Positions 18,393-26,983 of a DNA stretch of 64,000 nt are shown here, piece by piece. This stretch comes from Actinacidiphila alni (GTDB taxonomy: Bacteria > Actinomycetota > Actinomycetes > Streptomycetales > Streptomycetaceae): the NCBI RefSeq assembly GCF_900112845.1, contig NZ_FONG01000007.1:310001-374000 (forward strand), written 5' to 3'. Below the pieces are notes generated by a model, which saw only the letters and a program-made list of their open reading frames with translations, was not told where the DNA came from and did not search any database. A program made the position numbers and the translations under genes. The stretch's first letter is position 1, and each line of letters starts with the position of its first letter.

Positions 18393-19235
18393 TCAGTTGC
18401 CGGGCGGGCCCGCGAAACCGGGCGCGCCCGGCGCCGCCGTGTCCTCGTCGTCCCCGTCGTCGTCCGGTCCAGAACCCGGGGCGGCCGGGTCCGGCGGCAG
18501 CACCTCCCTGGCCAGCAGCGTCGCGCCCGCGACGGCGCCGGGCATCAGGAAGACGGCCACGAAGGGCACCAGGAAGGCCAGCACGAGCGGCACCCCGAAG
18601 CCGAGGACGAGCGGCAGCCGGGAGCGCAGGATCCGGATACGGTCGCGCAGCGGCACATCGCGGCGCTGCATGGCGACGGCGGTCAGCTCCAGGGTCAGGA
18701 AGAAGCCGGAGACGCAGAAGCCGATCGCGGGCACGACCGTCTGCCCGGCAACCGGCACGAAGCCGAGCGCGAACAGCACGACCGCGAAGGCCGCGACGCG
18801 CAGCAGCACCCGCACACTGTCCCGGGCGCCGATCCACAGCTCCCGCCACAGGCCCAGCTCGGGCCCCTCGGCGCCGCCCTCGGCGCGGTCCACGCGCGCC
18901 GCGATCGTCTCGTAGAAGGGCTGCCCGACCAGCAGCGTAACCGCCGTGAAGGAGATCACCGCGAGCAGCAGCCCGCCGCCGACCACCACGGCGTCCAGCA
19001 GCCCCCGGAACACCCCCGCCCACGGCGACGCCCAGTGGTCGGCGAAGGGCGTCGCCCACGCCACCAGATCGTCGGTCCACACCACCAGCGCGACGAGCGC
19101 GGCCACGTACCCGACGAAGGTGATCAGCGCGGGCACCATCCCGAGCCGCCACTCCCGCCCGTGCCTCGCGGCCCACCCCAGCCCCCGGCCCAGCAGCCGC
19201 ACCCCACGCCACATCTCCCGCATGCGCGGGAGCAT
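18393..19235 (-). CDS. EI24 (CysZ-like) domain membrane protein
   Basis: About 280 residues with four to five hydrophobic segments and the pattern of the EI24/CysZ family (GRGLGWAARHGREWRLGMVPALITFVGY, and later FYETIAARVDR). The C-terminus is a Pro/Asp-rich tail. CysZ relatives are sulfate permeases, but most actinobacterial EI24 proteins are untested. ATG 19235 and ATG 19223 (MREMWRG) are both possible starts; neither has a clear ribosome binding site. It is convergent with the MFS gene, only 12 bp apart. Confidence 0.8.
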   Translation of the reverse strand: MLPRMREMWRGVRLLGRGLGWAARHGREWRLGMVPALITFVGYVAALVALVVWTDDLVAWATPFADHWASPWAGVFRGLLDAVVVGGGLLLAVISFTAVTLLVGQPFYETIAARVDRAEGGAEGPELGLWRELWIGARDSVRVLLRVAAFAVVLFALGFVPVAGQTVVPAIGFCVSGFFLTLELTAVAMQRRDVPLRDRIRILRSRLPLVLGFGVPLVLAFLVPFVAVFLMPGAVAGATLLAREVLPPDPAAPGSGPDDDGDDEDTAAPGAPGFAGPPGN

Positions 19236-19343
19236 AAGGCACCGGCGCCCCGCAGCCGCCGCCGACGGGGTCGCCCCACAAGAAGACTCGCAGACGACAT
19301 CGAACCTGCACGGGTGGCGCGGGTGGGAAAAACTGACGTCACG

Positions 19344-21866
19344 TCAGGAGGAGGGCACCGGCAAGGCGGCGGTGAGCCGGGAATCGGTGAGGGAGCGGCC
19401 GGCGACAAGCACGTACGTACCCGGGACCAGCCGCCAGGCTGACGCGGCCTCGTCCCATACCTCGGCCGCCCGCCGGGGCACCTCGACGGTGACCGTCACC
19501 GCCTCCCCCGCCCCGGCCGCGACGGCCGCGAACCCGGCCAGCCACCGAGCGGGCCGCTCGACCTCACCCGCGGCTCCGCCCGGAGAACCCTCCTCCGGAG
19601 CGAGATAGAGCTGCACGACCTCCCGCCCGGCCCGCGCCCCGGCGTTCCGCACCCGCACCTCCACCGTCGCGAGCGACGACGCGCCCTCCCCGGCGGAGAC
19701 GACGAGCGCCTCGTACTCCCACTCGGTGTACCCGAGCCCGTGCCCGAAGGGATAGGCGGGCGCCACCGCCTGCCGGTCCCACGCGCGGTACCCGATGAAC
19801 ACCCCTTCCTCGTACGGCAGTACGCCGTCGGTCGGCGTGACCCGGCTGACCGGCGCGTCGGCGAGCCGCACCGGCCAGGTGGTGGGCAGCCGCCCGCCGG
19901 GCTCCTCGGCGCCGAGCAGGACGTCGGCGAGCGCCGACCCGGCCTCCTGCCCGGGGAACCAGGCCAGCAGCACGGCGGCCACCTCGTCCCGCCACGGAAG
20001 CTCCACCGGTGAACCGGAGTTGACGACCACAACGGTGCGCGGATTGACGGCGGCGACGCGGGCGACGAGTTCGTCCTGGCGTCCCGGCAGCCGCAGATCG
20101 CGCCGGTCGAAGCCCTCGGACTCGACGCGTTCCGTGGTCGCGACGACCACGACCGCGGTGTGCGCGGCCCGCGCAGCCTCGACGGCCTCGGCCAGCAACT
20201 CCTCCGGGTCGCGCGCGGGTTCGCCGTGCAGCAGGGCGAAGCCGACCGCGACGATGGGCAGTTCGACACCCTTGGGCACCGCGTGCACCAGGCTGACCTC
20301 GACCCGCTCCCCCGCCGTCAGCTCGACGGTGCCGCGCTCGGCGGGCGTGCCGAGGAACGCCTCGAACGGGTCCTCGTGCTCGGTGAGTTCGAGCCCGTCG
20401 AAGAGCACCTGTCCTGCGACGGTGAGCGTGAAGCCGCCGGTGCCGCGGGTACCGAAGCGGTGCGCGCCGCTGACCCGCGGGGTGAACCAGCCGCGGGTTT
20501 CCACGGTGTGCAGGGCGTCGTACGCGACACCCTCGGGCAGTTCGCCGAGCCACTGGAGCTGGCCGTTGGGCAGTTCCTCGGTGCCCAGTTCGCGCCCCTG
20601 CTCGTCGCGGGCGACCGCGGTGAGCGCGAATCCGGCGCCGGCGACGGGCAGTTCCTCGGTGGGGTCGGCGCCGACGCTGTGGGTGAGCGCGACGCCCGCG
20701 TGCAGCGCGGCCCGCAGCCCGTCCAGCGGCGCGACGACGTGGTCGGGGAAGACCTGCGCGGAGCCGCCGCCGAGGATCCGCGGGTCGCGCGCGGCGGCGC
20801 CGATCAGCGCGATGCCGCCGTCCCGCGGGTTCGGCGCGAGCGGCAGGACGGGCGCGCCGCCGCGTACGTCGTTGCGCACGAGGACGAAGCCGCGACGGGC
20901 GACCTCGCGGGCCAGCGCGTCCCCGTCGACCGGCGCGGGCCGGTCGGCGGCCGGGACCGCGGGCGGGGCGCCCTCCAGCAGGCCGGCGCGGGCGGCGAGC
21001 CGCAGGACGCGGCGCGCGGCGGCGTCCACCGCGGCCTCCTCGACGGCGCCCTCGCGGACGGCGGCGGCGAGCGCGGGCCCGTACACGGTGAACGGCCCGG
21101 GCATGGCGATGTCGAGGCCGCCCAGGAGCGCGCCCGCGGTGTCGCGGGCGGCCAGCCAGTCGGAGACCACGACGCCGTCGAAGCCCCATTCGCCGCGCAG
21201 TACGCCGTTGACCAGGGGGCCGTGCTCGGTCATCGTCGTGCCGTTGACGGCGTTGTAGGCGGCCATCACACCCCAGGGGCGGGCGCCGGTGACGATCGCC
21301 TCGAAGGGCGCCAGATACAGCTCGCGCAGCGGCCGGGGCGCGATCCGGTTGTCGACGGTGAAACGTGCGGTCTCCGCGTCGTTGCCGACGAAGTGCTTGA
21401 CGGTGACGCCGACTCCGCCGTCCTGGACGCCGCGTACGTAGCCGGTGCCGATGACGCCGGTCAGATACGGGTCCTCGCTGTACGCCTCGAAGTGCCGTCC
21501 GCCCAGCGGCGACCGGTGCAGATTGACCGTCGGCGCGAGCAGCACGTGCACGCCCTTGCGGTGCGCCTCCTGGGCGAGCAACCGGCCCGCGCGGCGGGCG
21601 AGTTCGGGGTCCCAGGAGGCGGCGAGCGCGGTGGGGCTGGGCAGCGCGGCGGAGGGGTCGCCGGCCGTCCAGCGCTTGCCGCGTACGCCGATCGGGCCGT
21701 CGGACATCACCAGCGAGCCGAGGCCGATCTGCGGCAGCGCGGGCAGCGTCCACATGTCCTGCCCGGCCAGCAGCCGGGTCTTGGCGTCGAGGTCGAGCTT
21801 GCCGAGCGCGTTCTCGACCGCCCGCTCGCGCTCCGCCGCCGCGCCGTCCTCGCCCGTCACCGTCAT
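19344..21866 (-). CDS. Glycoside hydrolase family 3 beta-glucosidase with PA14 domain
   Basis: An 840-residue GH3 enzyme. The N-terminal barrel contains SDGPIGVRGKRW, KHFVGNDAE and the nucleophile aspartate in GVVVSDWLAARDT. The second GH3 domain has GSAQVFPDHVVAPLDGLRAAL and VVVVNSGSPVELPWRDEVAAVL. A PA14 module (VETRGWFTPRVSGAHRFGTRG ... LFDGLELTE) is inserted in the C-terminal half, and a fibronectin III-like domain ends the protein. There is no signal peptide, so it probably cleaves imported oligosaccharides in the cytoplasm. The start ATG 21866 is chosen for its GGAAGGGGACGG site. It is divergent from a TetR regulator that probably controls it. Confidence 0.93.
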   Translation of the reverse strand: MTVTGEDGAAAERERAVENALGKLDLDAKTRLLAGQDMWTLPALPQIGLGSLVMSDGPIGVRGKRWTAGDPSAALPSPTALAASWDPELARRAGRLLAQEAHRKGVHVLLAPTVNLHRSPLGGRHFEAYSEDPYLTGVIGTGYVRGVQDGGVGVTVKHFVGNDAETARFTVDNRIAPRPLRELYLAPFEAIVTGARPWGVMAAYNAVNGTTMTEHGPLVNGVLRGEWGFDGVVVSDWLAARDTAGALLGGLDIAMPGPFTVYGPALAAAVREGAVEEAAVDAAARRVLRLAARAGLLEGAPPAVPAADRPAPVDGDALAREVARRGFVLVRNDVRGGAPVLPLAPNPRDGGIALIGAAARDPRILGGGSAQVFPDHVVAPLDGLRAALHAGVALTHSVGADPTEELPVAGAGFALTAVARDEQGRELGTEELPNGQLQWLGELPEGVAYDALHTVETRGWFTPRVSGAHRFGTRGTGGFTLTVAGQVLFDGLELTEHEDPFEAFLGTPAERGTVELTAGERVEVSLVHAVPKGVELPIVAVGFALLHGEPARDPEELLAEAVEAARAAHTAVVVVATTERVESEGFDRRDLRLPGRQDELVARVAAVNPRTVVVVNSGSPVELPWRDEVAAVLLAWFPGQEAGSALADVLLGAEEPGGRLPTTWPVRLADAPVSRVTPTDGVLPYEEGVFIGYRAWDRQAVAPAYPFGHGLGYTEWEYEALVVSAGEGASSLATVEVRVRNAGARAGREVVQLYLAPEEGSPGGAAGEVERPARWLAGFAAVAAGAGEAVTVTVEVPRRAAEVWDEAASAWRLVPGTYVLVAGRSLTDSRLTAALPVPSS

Positions 21867-21924
21867 GGATCCGTCCCCTTCCGCACGCCTGTTCCGCGTC
21901 CCGTCGCGCCGCGTCGCCCCCACG

Positions 21925-21942
21925 CTACCTGTCGTACGGTAG
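21925..21942. promoter_or_regulatory. Palindrome between GH3 and TetR genes, likely operator
   Basis: CTACC-N8-GGTAG (21925-21929 and 21938-21942) lies in the 134-bp divergent intergenic region, next to an AT-rich stretch (21944-21968) that should hold the promoters. TetR repressors usually bind such dyads between themselves and their target. Confidence 0.45.
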
Positions 21943-22000
21943 GCATAGTTGCCAATTCGTAATCTTGTAGGCTCGCGACAGGAACGGGAAGGGGGGCGGC

Positions 22001-22600
22001 ATGACCAGGACCAGGGGTGAGCGGCGCGGGGATCGTCGTGGGGACCGGAAGGCCGAGATCATCCAGGCCGCGACGGAGGTGATCGCCGAGCGCGGTTACC
22101 GGGGCGCGACGCTGGTGGCGGTCGCCGAGCGGGTGGGGCTGACCCAGCAGGGCCTGATGCACTACTTCCCCACCAAGGACGCGCTGCTGGTGGCCGTCCT
22201 GGAGGCGCGCGACCAGTGGGACATGGCGTCGGCGGCGCTGCACGGGCGGGCGTGGCCGCTCGAAGTGGTCGCGGAACTGGTCGAGTACAACGCCACCAGG
22301 CCCGGCATCGTCCAGGCGTTCACGGTGCTGGTCGGCGACAGCGTGACCGAGGGGCATCCGGCGCAGGACTACTTCCGCGAGCGGTACGCCCGGGTGCGCG
22401 AGGGCGGTGCGGACGCGCTGCGCGCCGAGTACGGCGACCGGCTGCCGGGCGGGCTCACCCCCGAGCGCGCGGCCACCTTGCTGGCGGCCGTGATGGACGG
22501 GCTCCAGGTGCAGTGGCTGCTCGACCCCGGCTCCGTCGACATGCCCGCCGCCTTCCGGGACTTCCTGGCGCTGCTGGCACCGCCGCGGGAGCCGGGCTGA
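22001..22600 (+). CDS. TetR-family transcriptional regulator
   Basis: A 199-residue regulator. After a basic leader (MTRTRGERRGDRRGDRK) comes the TetR HTH (AEIIQAATEVIAERGYRGATLVAVAERVGLTQQGLMHYFPTKDALLVAVLEARD), then a variable ligand-binding domain. It is divergent from the GH3 beta-glucosidase, its probable target. The ligand cannot be read from sequence; a sugar or aglycone is an inference from the neighbour. Confidence 0.9.
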   Translation: MTRTRGERRGDRRGDRKAEIIQAATEVIAERGYRGATLVAVAERVGLTQQGLMHYFPTKDALLVAVLEARDQWDMASAALHGRAWPLEVVAELVEYNATRPGIVQAFTVLVGDSVTEGHPAQDYFRERYARVREGGADALRAEYGDRLPGGLTPERAATLLAAVMDGLQVQWLLDPGSVDMPAAFRDFLALLAPPREPG

Positions 22601-22624
22601 CGTCCGGCGGCGGTGCCGGGCGGG

Positions 22625-23635
22625 TCACTGCGCGGGGAGGGCGACGATCATCTTCCCGGTGTTGTCACCGCGCAGCAGGCCGAGGAACGCCTCCAGGTTG
22701 TTCTCGATGCCCTCCACGACCGTCTCGCGGTGGCGCAGCCGCCCGTCGCGCAGCCAGCCGCCGACCTCGCGCACGAACTCCGGCCGCAGATCCTGGTGGT
22801 CGTGGACGAGGAAGCCGCGCAGGGTGAGCCGCCTGCCGACCATCAGACCGAGATTGCGCGGCCCGCGCACCGGCTCCGTCGCGTTGTACTGCGCGATCGC
22901 CCCGCACAGCGCGGCCCGGCCGTGCACCCGCAGGGCGCCGATCGCGGCCTCCAGGTGCTCACCGCCGACATTGTCGAAGTACACGTCGATGCCGTCGGGC
23001 GCGGCGGCCGCCAACTGCTCGGCCACCGGCCCGTCCTTGTAGTTGAACGCGGCGTCGAAGCCGTACTCCTCGACCAGCAGCCGGACCTTCTCCGCCGAGC
23101 CCGCGCTGCCGATCACCCGGGAGGCGCCCTTCAGCCGGGCGATCTGCCCGACCTGGCCACCGACCGCACCGGCCGCGCCGGAGACGAAGACGACGTCGCC
23201 CTCGGCCATCGCCGCGACCCGCAGCAGACCCGCGTAGGCGGTCATGCCGGTCATGCCGAGCACCCCGAGGTAAGCGGTGAGCGGCGCCCGGGCGGGATCG
23301 ACGACGACGGCGTCCGCCGCGTCCACCAGCGCGTACTCCCGCCAGCCCAGGCCGTGCAGCACATGGTCGCCGACCGCGACGCCCTCGGCCGCGGAGGCCA
23401 CCACCCGGCCGACGGCGCCGCCGTGCATGGGCGCGTCGAGCGCGTACGGCGGGGCATACGACTTGACGTCGTTCATCCGCCCGCGCATGTACGGGTCTAC
23501 GGAGAGGTAGAGATTGCGGACCAGGATCTGCCCCGGGCCCGGCTCGGGGACCTCCGTCTCGACCAGCGCGAAGTCGTCGGGCGCCGGCCAGCCCTGCGGG
23601 CGGGCGACGAGATGCCATTCGCGGCTCTTCGGCAT
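22625..23635 (-). CDS. NADP-dependent MDR oxidoreductase (CurA/leukotriene B4 dehydrogenase type)
   Basis: A 336-residue zinc-free medium-chain reductase. The N-terminal GroES-like part has LYLSVDPYMRGRMND, and the Rossmann part has VFVSGAAGAVGGQVGQIARLKGASRVIGSAGS, with NLGLMVGRRLTLRGFLV later. This pattern marks enone/alkenal double-bond reductases. The start ATG 23635 (MPKSREWHLV) follows GAAGGAGATC at correct spacing; an in-frame ATG 21 bp upstream lacks one. It is divergent from a MarR regulator, a frequent pairing for quinone- or electrophile-responsive reductases. Confidence 0.92.
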   Translation of the reverse strand: MPKSREWHLVARPQGWPAPDDFALVETEVPEPGPGQILVRNLYLSVDPYMRGRMNDVKSYAPPYALDAPMHGGAVGRVVASAAEGVAVGDHVLHGLGWREYALVDAADAVVVDPARAPLTAYLGVLGMTGMTAYAGLLRVAAMAEGDVVFVSGAAGAVGGQVGQIARLKGASRVIGSAGSAEKVRLLVEEYGFDAAFNYKDGPVAEQLAAAAPDGIDVYFDNVGGEHLEAAIGALRVHGRAALCGAIAQYNATEPVRGPRNLGLMVGRRLTLRGFLVHDHQDLRPEFVREVGGWLRDGRLRHRETVVEGIENNLEAFLGLLRGDNTGKMIVALPAQ

Positions 23636-23665
23636 GGGGGGATCTCCTTCGGGCACGGCGCGGCC

Positions 23666-23713
23666 ATGGTTCAGTGCGGAAATGATTAAGGTACTGAATT
23701 AACCATGAACCTT
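23666..23713. promoter_or_regulatory. AT-rich divergent promoter/operator region of MDR and MarR genes
   Basis: The 112-bp gap is strikingly AT-rich for this genome. It contains a near dyad ATGGTTCAGT (23666-23675) against ACTGAATTAACCAT (23693-23706), and overlapping arms AAGGT (23688-23692) and ACCTT (23709-23713). These would suit a MarR dimer blocking both divergent promoters. Confidence 0.45.
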
Positions 23714-23747
23714 GATGTTTCAGAATGTCAAGCAACGGAGTAGCCTG

Positions 23748-24263
23748 ATGACCATGACCCGCCGAACCGATCCCCTGACCGTCGAGGTCGTCGACCTGAT
23801 CGGCACCGTGGTCGCGCGCTACCACCAGGAGTACGAGTCCGCCGCCGCGCGCTACAAGCTGACGGGCGCCCAGGCCAAGGTGCTCGCGCTGCTCAACTCC
23901 GGGCCGCTGCCGATGCGGCAGATCGCGCGCTGGCTCAGGTGCGAGCCGTCCAATGTGACCGGCATCGTCGACCGGCTGGAGGCCCGGGGCCTCGCCGAGC
24001 GGCGGACCGATCCGGCCGACCGCCGGATCAAGCTCGCCGCGGCCACCGAGGAGGGCCATGCCACCGCGGAACGGCTGCGCGATTCCCTGGACTTCGCCCG
24101 GGAGCCGCTGTCGGGCCTGTCGGACCGGGAACGCGCGGTGCTGCGCGACCTGCTGCGCCGGATGCTCGGCGAGGACCCGGCCGGCGGCACGGGCACCACG
24201 GGCCCGGACGTCAACCTCGGCCGCGCTTCGGACGCGGGCCGCGAGGTGACCGGCGCGAAGTAG
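23748..24263 (+). CDS. MarR-family transcriptional regulator
   Basis: A 171-residue winged-helix regulator: LTGAQAKVLALLNSGPLPMRQIARWLRCEPSNVTGIVDRLEARGLAERRTDPADRRIKLAAATEEG is the MarR DNA-binding core, flanked by dimerisation helices. ATG 23748 follows GGAG at 7 bp; ATG 23754 is an alternative. It is divergent from the MDR oxidoreductase and likely represses it and itself. Confidence 0.92.
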   Translation: MTMTRRTDPLTVEVVDLIGTVVARYHQEYESAAARYKLTGAQAKVLALLNSGPLPMRQIARWLRCEPSNVTGIVDRLEARGLAERRTDPADRRIKLAAATEEGHATAERLRDSLDFAREPLSGLSDRERAVLRDLLRRMLGEDPAGGTGTTGPDVNLGRASDAGREVTGAK

Positions 24264-24316
24264 CCGGAGCGCCGGCTTCCTACCCACCTGCCTCCCGCGG
24301 GCCTCTCACCGGCCTC

Positions 24317-25324
24317 CTACTGGCACCACCAGAGCACCTTCGTGCAGGTGGGTGACGGTGTGCCCGGCGCGGTCGTCGGCGGCTTCGTGGTGGTCGGCGG
24401 GGCGGCCGTGGTGGTGACCGGCGGCTTGCTCGCGGTGTGCGTGGGCTGTCCCGTGCCGCTCGCGGGCGGCGCAGCGGTGTCCTTGGTGTGCGAGGCCGAC
24501 GCCGAGGGCGAGCCCGAGGGCGTGCCGGATCCGGACGGCGACGTGCTCGTACCGGCGGAGTGACCGCCGCTGCCGCCGCGCGCGCCGGGGCTGGTGCGGC
24601 CGGGGGACGGCAGTCCCGGGTCCGGCGCCGGGGAGACGGCGCCGACGCTCGGCCCCGGGTCGGTGGCCGGGTCGGGCGTGCCGCCGGACAGAGCCGCCAC
24701 GCCGAACATCGTCAGCGAGCCGACGACCGCGACCGCGCCGATGCCCAGGATCGCGGCGCGCTGGTGCCGGGCCCGGCGGCGGCGCGCGGACCTGCCGGGG
24801 TCGGCTTCCGCGTGGTACGCGTCGCCTTCGCCGAAGCCGCCGCCTCCTCCTCCGCCGCCGCCGCCGCCGCCGAGCAGGCTGTCGGCGAGCGCGGTGTCCC
24901 GTCGCGGGTCGCCGTCGGCGCCCGCCCCGGCCGCGCCGTAACCGAACTCGTCGTCGTGGTCGGGGCGTTGGCCTTCACCGTGGCCGTCGTCGTACGCGGC
25001 AGGCTCGTCGCCCGTGACGGGGGCGGTGGTGGGTGGACCGGTTGCGGGATCGGGCGCGGGGCCCGCTTCCGGGCCGAGGCCGGAGTCCCTGAGCAGGTCG
25101 TCCACGAGGGATCCCGTGGCGGGGCCCGGTGGTTCGGCGTCACCGCCTGCGGGGGCCGCGGCCGTACCGTCGTCGGGCCCGCCGGGGACCGGACCGTCGA
25201 CGACCGGCGGGAGTTCGGCCGTGATCGCCTCGTCGGGCATCGCGGACCGGTCCACGAGCGCCCCGCACCCGGGGCACGAGAAGGCGCCGTTCAGGTGGCG
25301 GCGGCACGTGTGGCAGTAGTTCAT
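24317..25324 (-). CDS. Zinc-ribbon membrane protein with long disordered regions
   Basis: A 335-residue protein of unknown function. Residues 1-24 form a zinc ribbon (CHTCRR ... CPGC). A long acidic Pro/Gly/Asp-rich region follows, including a run of about eleven glycines (about 24840-24875). A basic stretch RSARRRRARHQR precedes one membrane helix (AAILGIGAVAVVGSLTMFGVAAL), and a Ser/Thr/Pro-rich extracytoplasmic tail ends in CTKVLWWCQ. The start is ATG 25324, which puts the zinc ribbon at the N-terminus; the open frame further upstream has no zinc-ribbon-like sequence. The layout suggests a cytoplasmic sensor or scaffold with a surface tail. Confidence 0.65.
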   Translation of the reverse strand: MNYCHTCRRHLNGAFSCPGCGALVDRSAMPDEAITAELPPVVDGPVPGGPDDGTAAAPAGGDAEPPGPATGSLVDDLLRDSGLGPEAGPAPDPATGPPTTAPVTGDEPAAYDDGHGEGQRPDHDDEFGYGAAGAGADGDPRRDTALADSLLGGGGGGGGGGGGFGEGDAYHAEADPGRSARRRRARHQRAAILGIGAVAVVGSLTMFGVAALSGGTPDPATDPGPSVGAVSPAPDPGLPSPGRTSPGARGGSGGHSAGTSTSPSGSGTPSGSPSASASHTKDTAAPPASGTGQPTHTASKPPVTTTAAPPTTTKPPTTAPGTPSPTCTKVLWWCQ

Positions 25325-25522
25325 GGCGGATGGACTGTATGGGACCGCCGAGGCCGAACGGAACCCCGGAGTTCCGCTTGTCCCGGCTTCGCCGGGAAAC
25401 TCCCCTTCGGACAAGTCGTCGCAGCTCAGGCCAGGTCGGGGCAGGACCGTGCAGGTCCGTGCAGGCTCGTACAGGGCGGGAGACGGCGGTGGAACCGGGT
25501 CCCGCCCGGGCCGGGACCGCCG

Positions 25523-25577
25523 GCGGGTCAGGCGGTCAGGAGGTGAGCGGTCAGGCGGTGAGCGGTCAGGCGGTCAG
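25523..25577. repeat. Tandem GCGGTCAG octamer repeat after efeB
   Basis: About seven imperfect 7-8 bp units (GCGGTCAG, GAGGTGAG, CGGTCAG, GCGGTGAG and so on) run through the efeB stop codon and its 3' flank. The remainder of 25325-25522 holds no gene; it contains smaller GCAGGTCCGT-like direct repeats. Confidence 0.6.
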
Positions 25578-26888
25578 CAGGGTGCGGCCCAGCCAGTCCT
25601 TGCTGTCGCGGACGCCGGGCAGCACATAGAAGTAGCCGCCGCCGACCGGGGAGATGTAGTCGACGAGCGGCTCGTCGATCAGCCGGGTCTGGGTGGCCTC
25701 GAACTGCCGCCGCACATCCTGCTGGTAGCAGCAGAAGACCAGACCCATGTCGAGGTTGCCGACCGCGTCGATGCCGCTGTCGTAGTTGTAACCGCGGCGC
25801 AGGATACGGGAGTCGTCGGTCTTGGCGGTGCGCGGATTGGCCATCCTGATGTGCGCGTCCAGCGGGATCGCGGTGCCCTGCGGGTCCTTGGCGTAGAGCG
25901 GGGTGTCGGTCTCCTTCGCCCCGTCCAGCGGCGCGCCGGTGTCCTTGCGGCGGCCGAACATCAGCTCCTGCTCGGTGAGCGAGACCCGGTCCCAGAATTC
26001 GACCAGCATCCGGATGATCCGGATCGCCTGGTAGCTGCCGCCGGTCGCCCAGGCCGGCTCGCCCAGCGCGTCCGTCACCCACACCAGCTCGTCCATCTCG
26101 CGCGCCGAGGTCACGTCCGGGTTGGCGATGCCGTCCTTGAAGCCGAGCAGATTGCGCTGCGCGCCGGACGGCCGCGGCGCGTTCTGGAAGCCGTCCATCC
26201 GCCACTTGATCTGCAGGGCACCGCGGGTGTGCTTGGCGATGTCGCGCAGCGCGTGCAGCACCGTGTCCGTGCTGCCCGCGCAGATCTGCAGCGACAGGTC
26301 GCCGTGGCACTGTCCGGGCCGGAGATTGTCGTTGGGGAAGGTACGCATCGGGGTGAGGCGGCGCGGCTTGGCGGCGGCCAGACCGTAACGGTCGTCGAAG
26401 AGCGAGGAGCCGACGCCGACGGTGACGGTCAGCGCGTCCGCCGGGACGGTCGGGCCGAGGATGCCGTTGTCGGACGGAGGGGCGCCGACACCGAGGTCCA
26501 CCGGGGTGCCGCCCGCGGTCAGGAAGCGGGCCCGTTCGGTCAACGTACGGAAGAGGTCGGCGAGTTCGGCCTTGGTGTCGGCGATGACGTCGAACGAGAC
26601 GAAGGTCGCCGCGGCCGGCTGCGGGGTGATGACGCCCGCCTGGTGGACGCCGTGGAAGTCCACCGGCGCGGCCTGGCCGCGGGTGTCGGAGTCGGCGGCC
26701 TGCGCGCTGCTGCCGCCGGCCGCCGTACTGATCGCGAGGCCGCCGCCGGCCAGCGCCGCCGCGCCCGCGCCCGCGCCGAGCGCGGTCCGCACGAAGGACC
26801 GGCGGCCCGCGCCCGTCGGGCACGTGCCCTGCGGGGCCGCTGCCGCCGCCGTGTCGTGGCCTGCGGGTCGGGTGGCGTCGGCGGACAT
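25566..26888 (-). CDS. efeB: Tat-exported Dyp-type heme peroxidase EfeB
   Basis: A 440-residue periplasmic-type dye-decolourising peroxidase of the EfeUOB ferrous iron system. The twin-arginine signal is [25 protein letters not shown] (RR at 29-30). The distal catalytic motif GFKDG has the aspartate at about residue 252, and [16 protein letters not shown] and the YNYDSGID segment are typical of the EfeB subfamily. The start at 26888 is chosen for its GGAGGG site; an upstream ATG at 26984 overlaps the efeUO stop (TGATG) and cannot be excluded. It is thought to oxidise Fe(II), or act on heme, outside the membrane. Confidence 0.93.
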   Translation of the reverse strand: MSADATRPAGHDTAAAAAPQGTCPTGAGRRSFVRTALGAGAGAAALAGGGLAISTAAGGSSAQAADSDTRGQAAPVDFHGVHQAGVITPQPAAATFVSFDVIADTKAELADLFRTLTERARFLTAGGTPVDLGVGAPPSDNGILGPTVPADALTVTVGVGSSLFDDRYGLAAAKPRRLTPMRTFPNDNLRPGQCHGDLSLQICAGSTDTVLHALRDIAKHTRGALQIKWRMDGFQNAPRPSGAQRNLLGFKDGIANPDVTSAREMDELVWVTDALGEPAWATGGSYQAIRIIRMLVEFWDRVSLTEQELMFGRRKDTGAPLDGAKETDTPLYAKDPQGTAIPLDAHIRMANPRTAKTDDSRILRRGYNYDSGIDAVGNLDMGLVFCCYQQDVRRQFEATQTRLIDEPLVDYISPVGGGYFYVLPGVRDSKDWLGRTLLTA

Positions 26889-26983
26889 CTGCGGGTTCCC
26901 TCCGGGGAGTTGGCGGTCGGGGGTGCTGCTTGCGGTACTTGCGGTGCTCGCGACGTTTACGGCGTCGTCGTTCTCGTCCGGCA

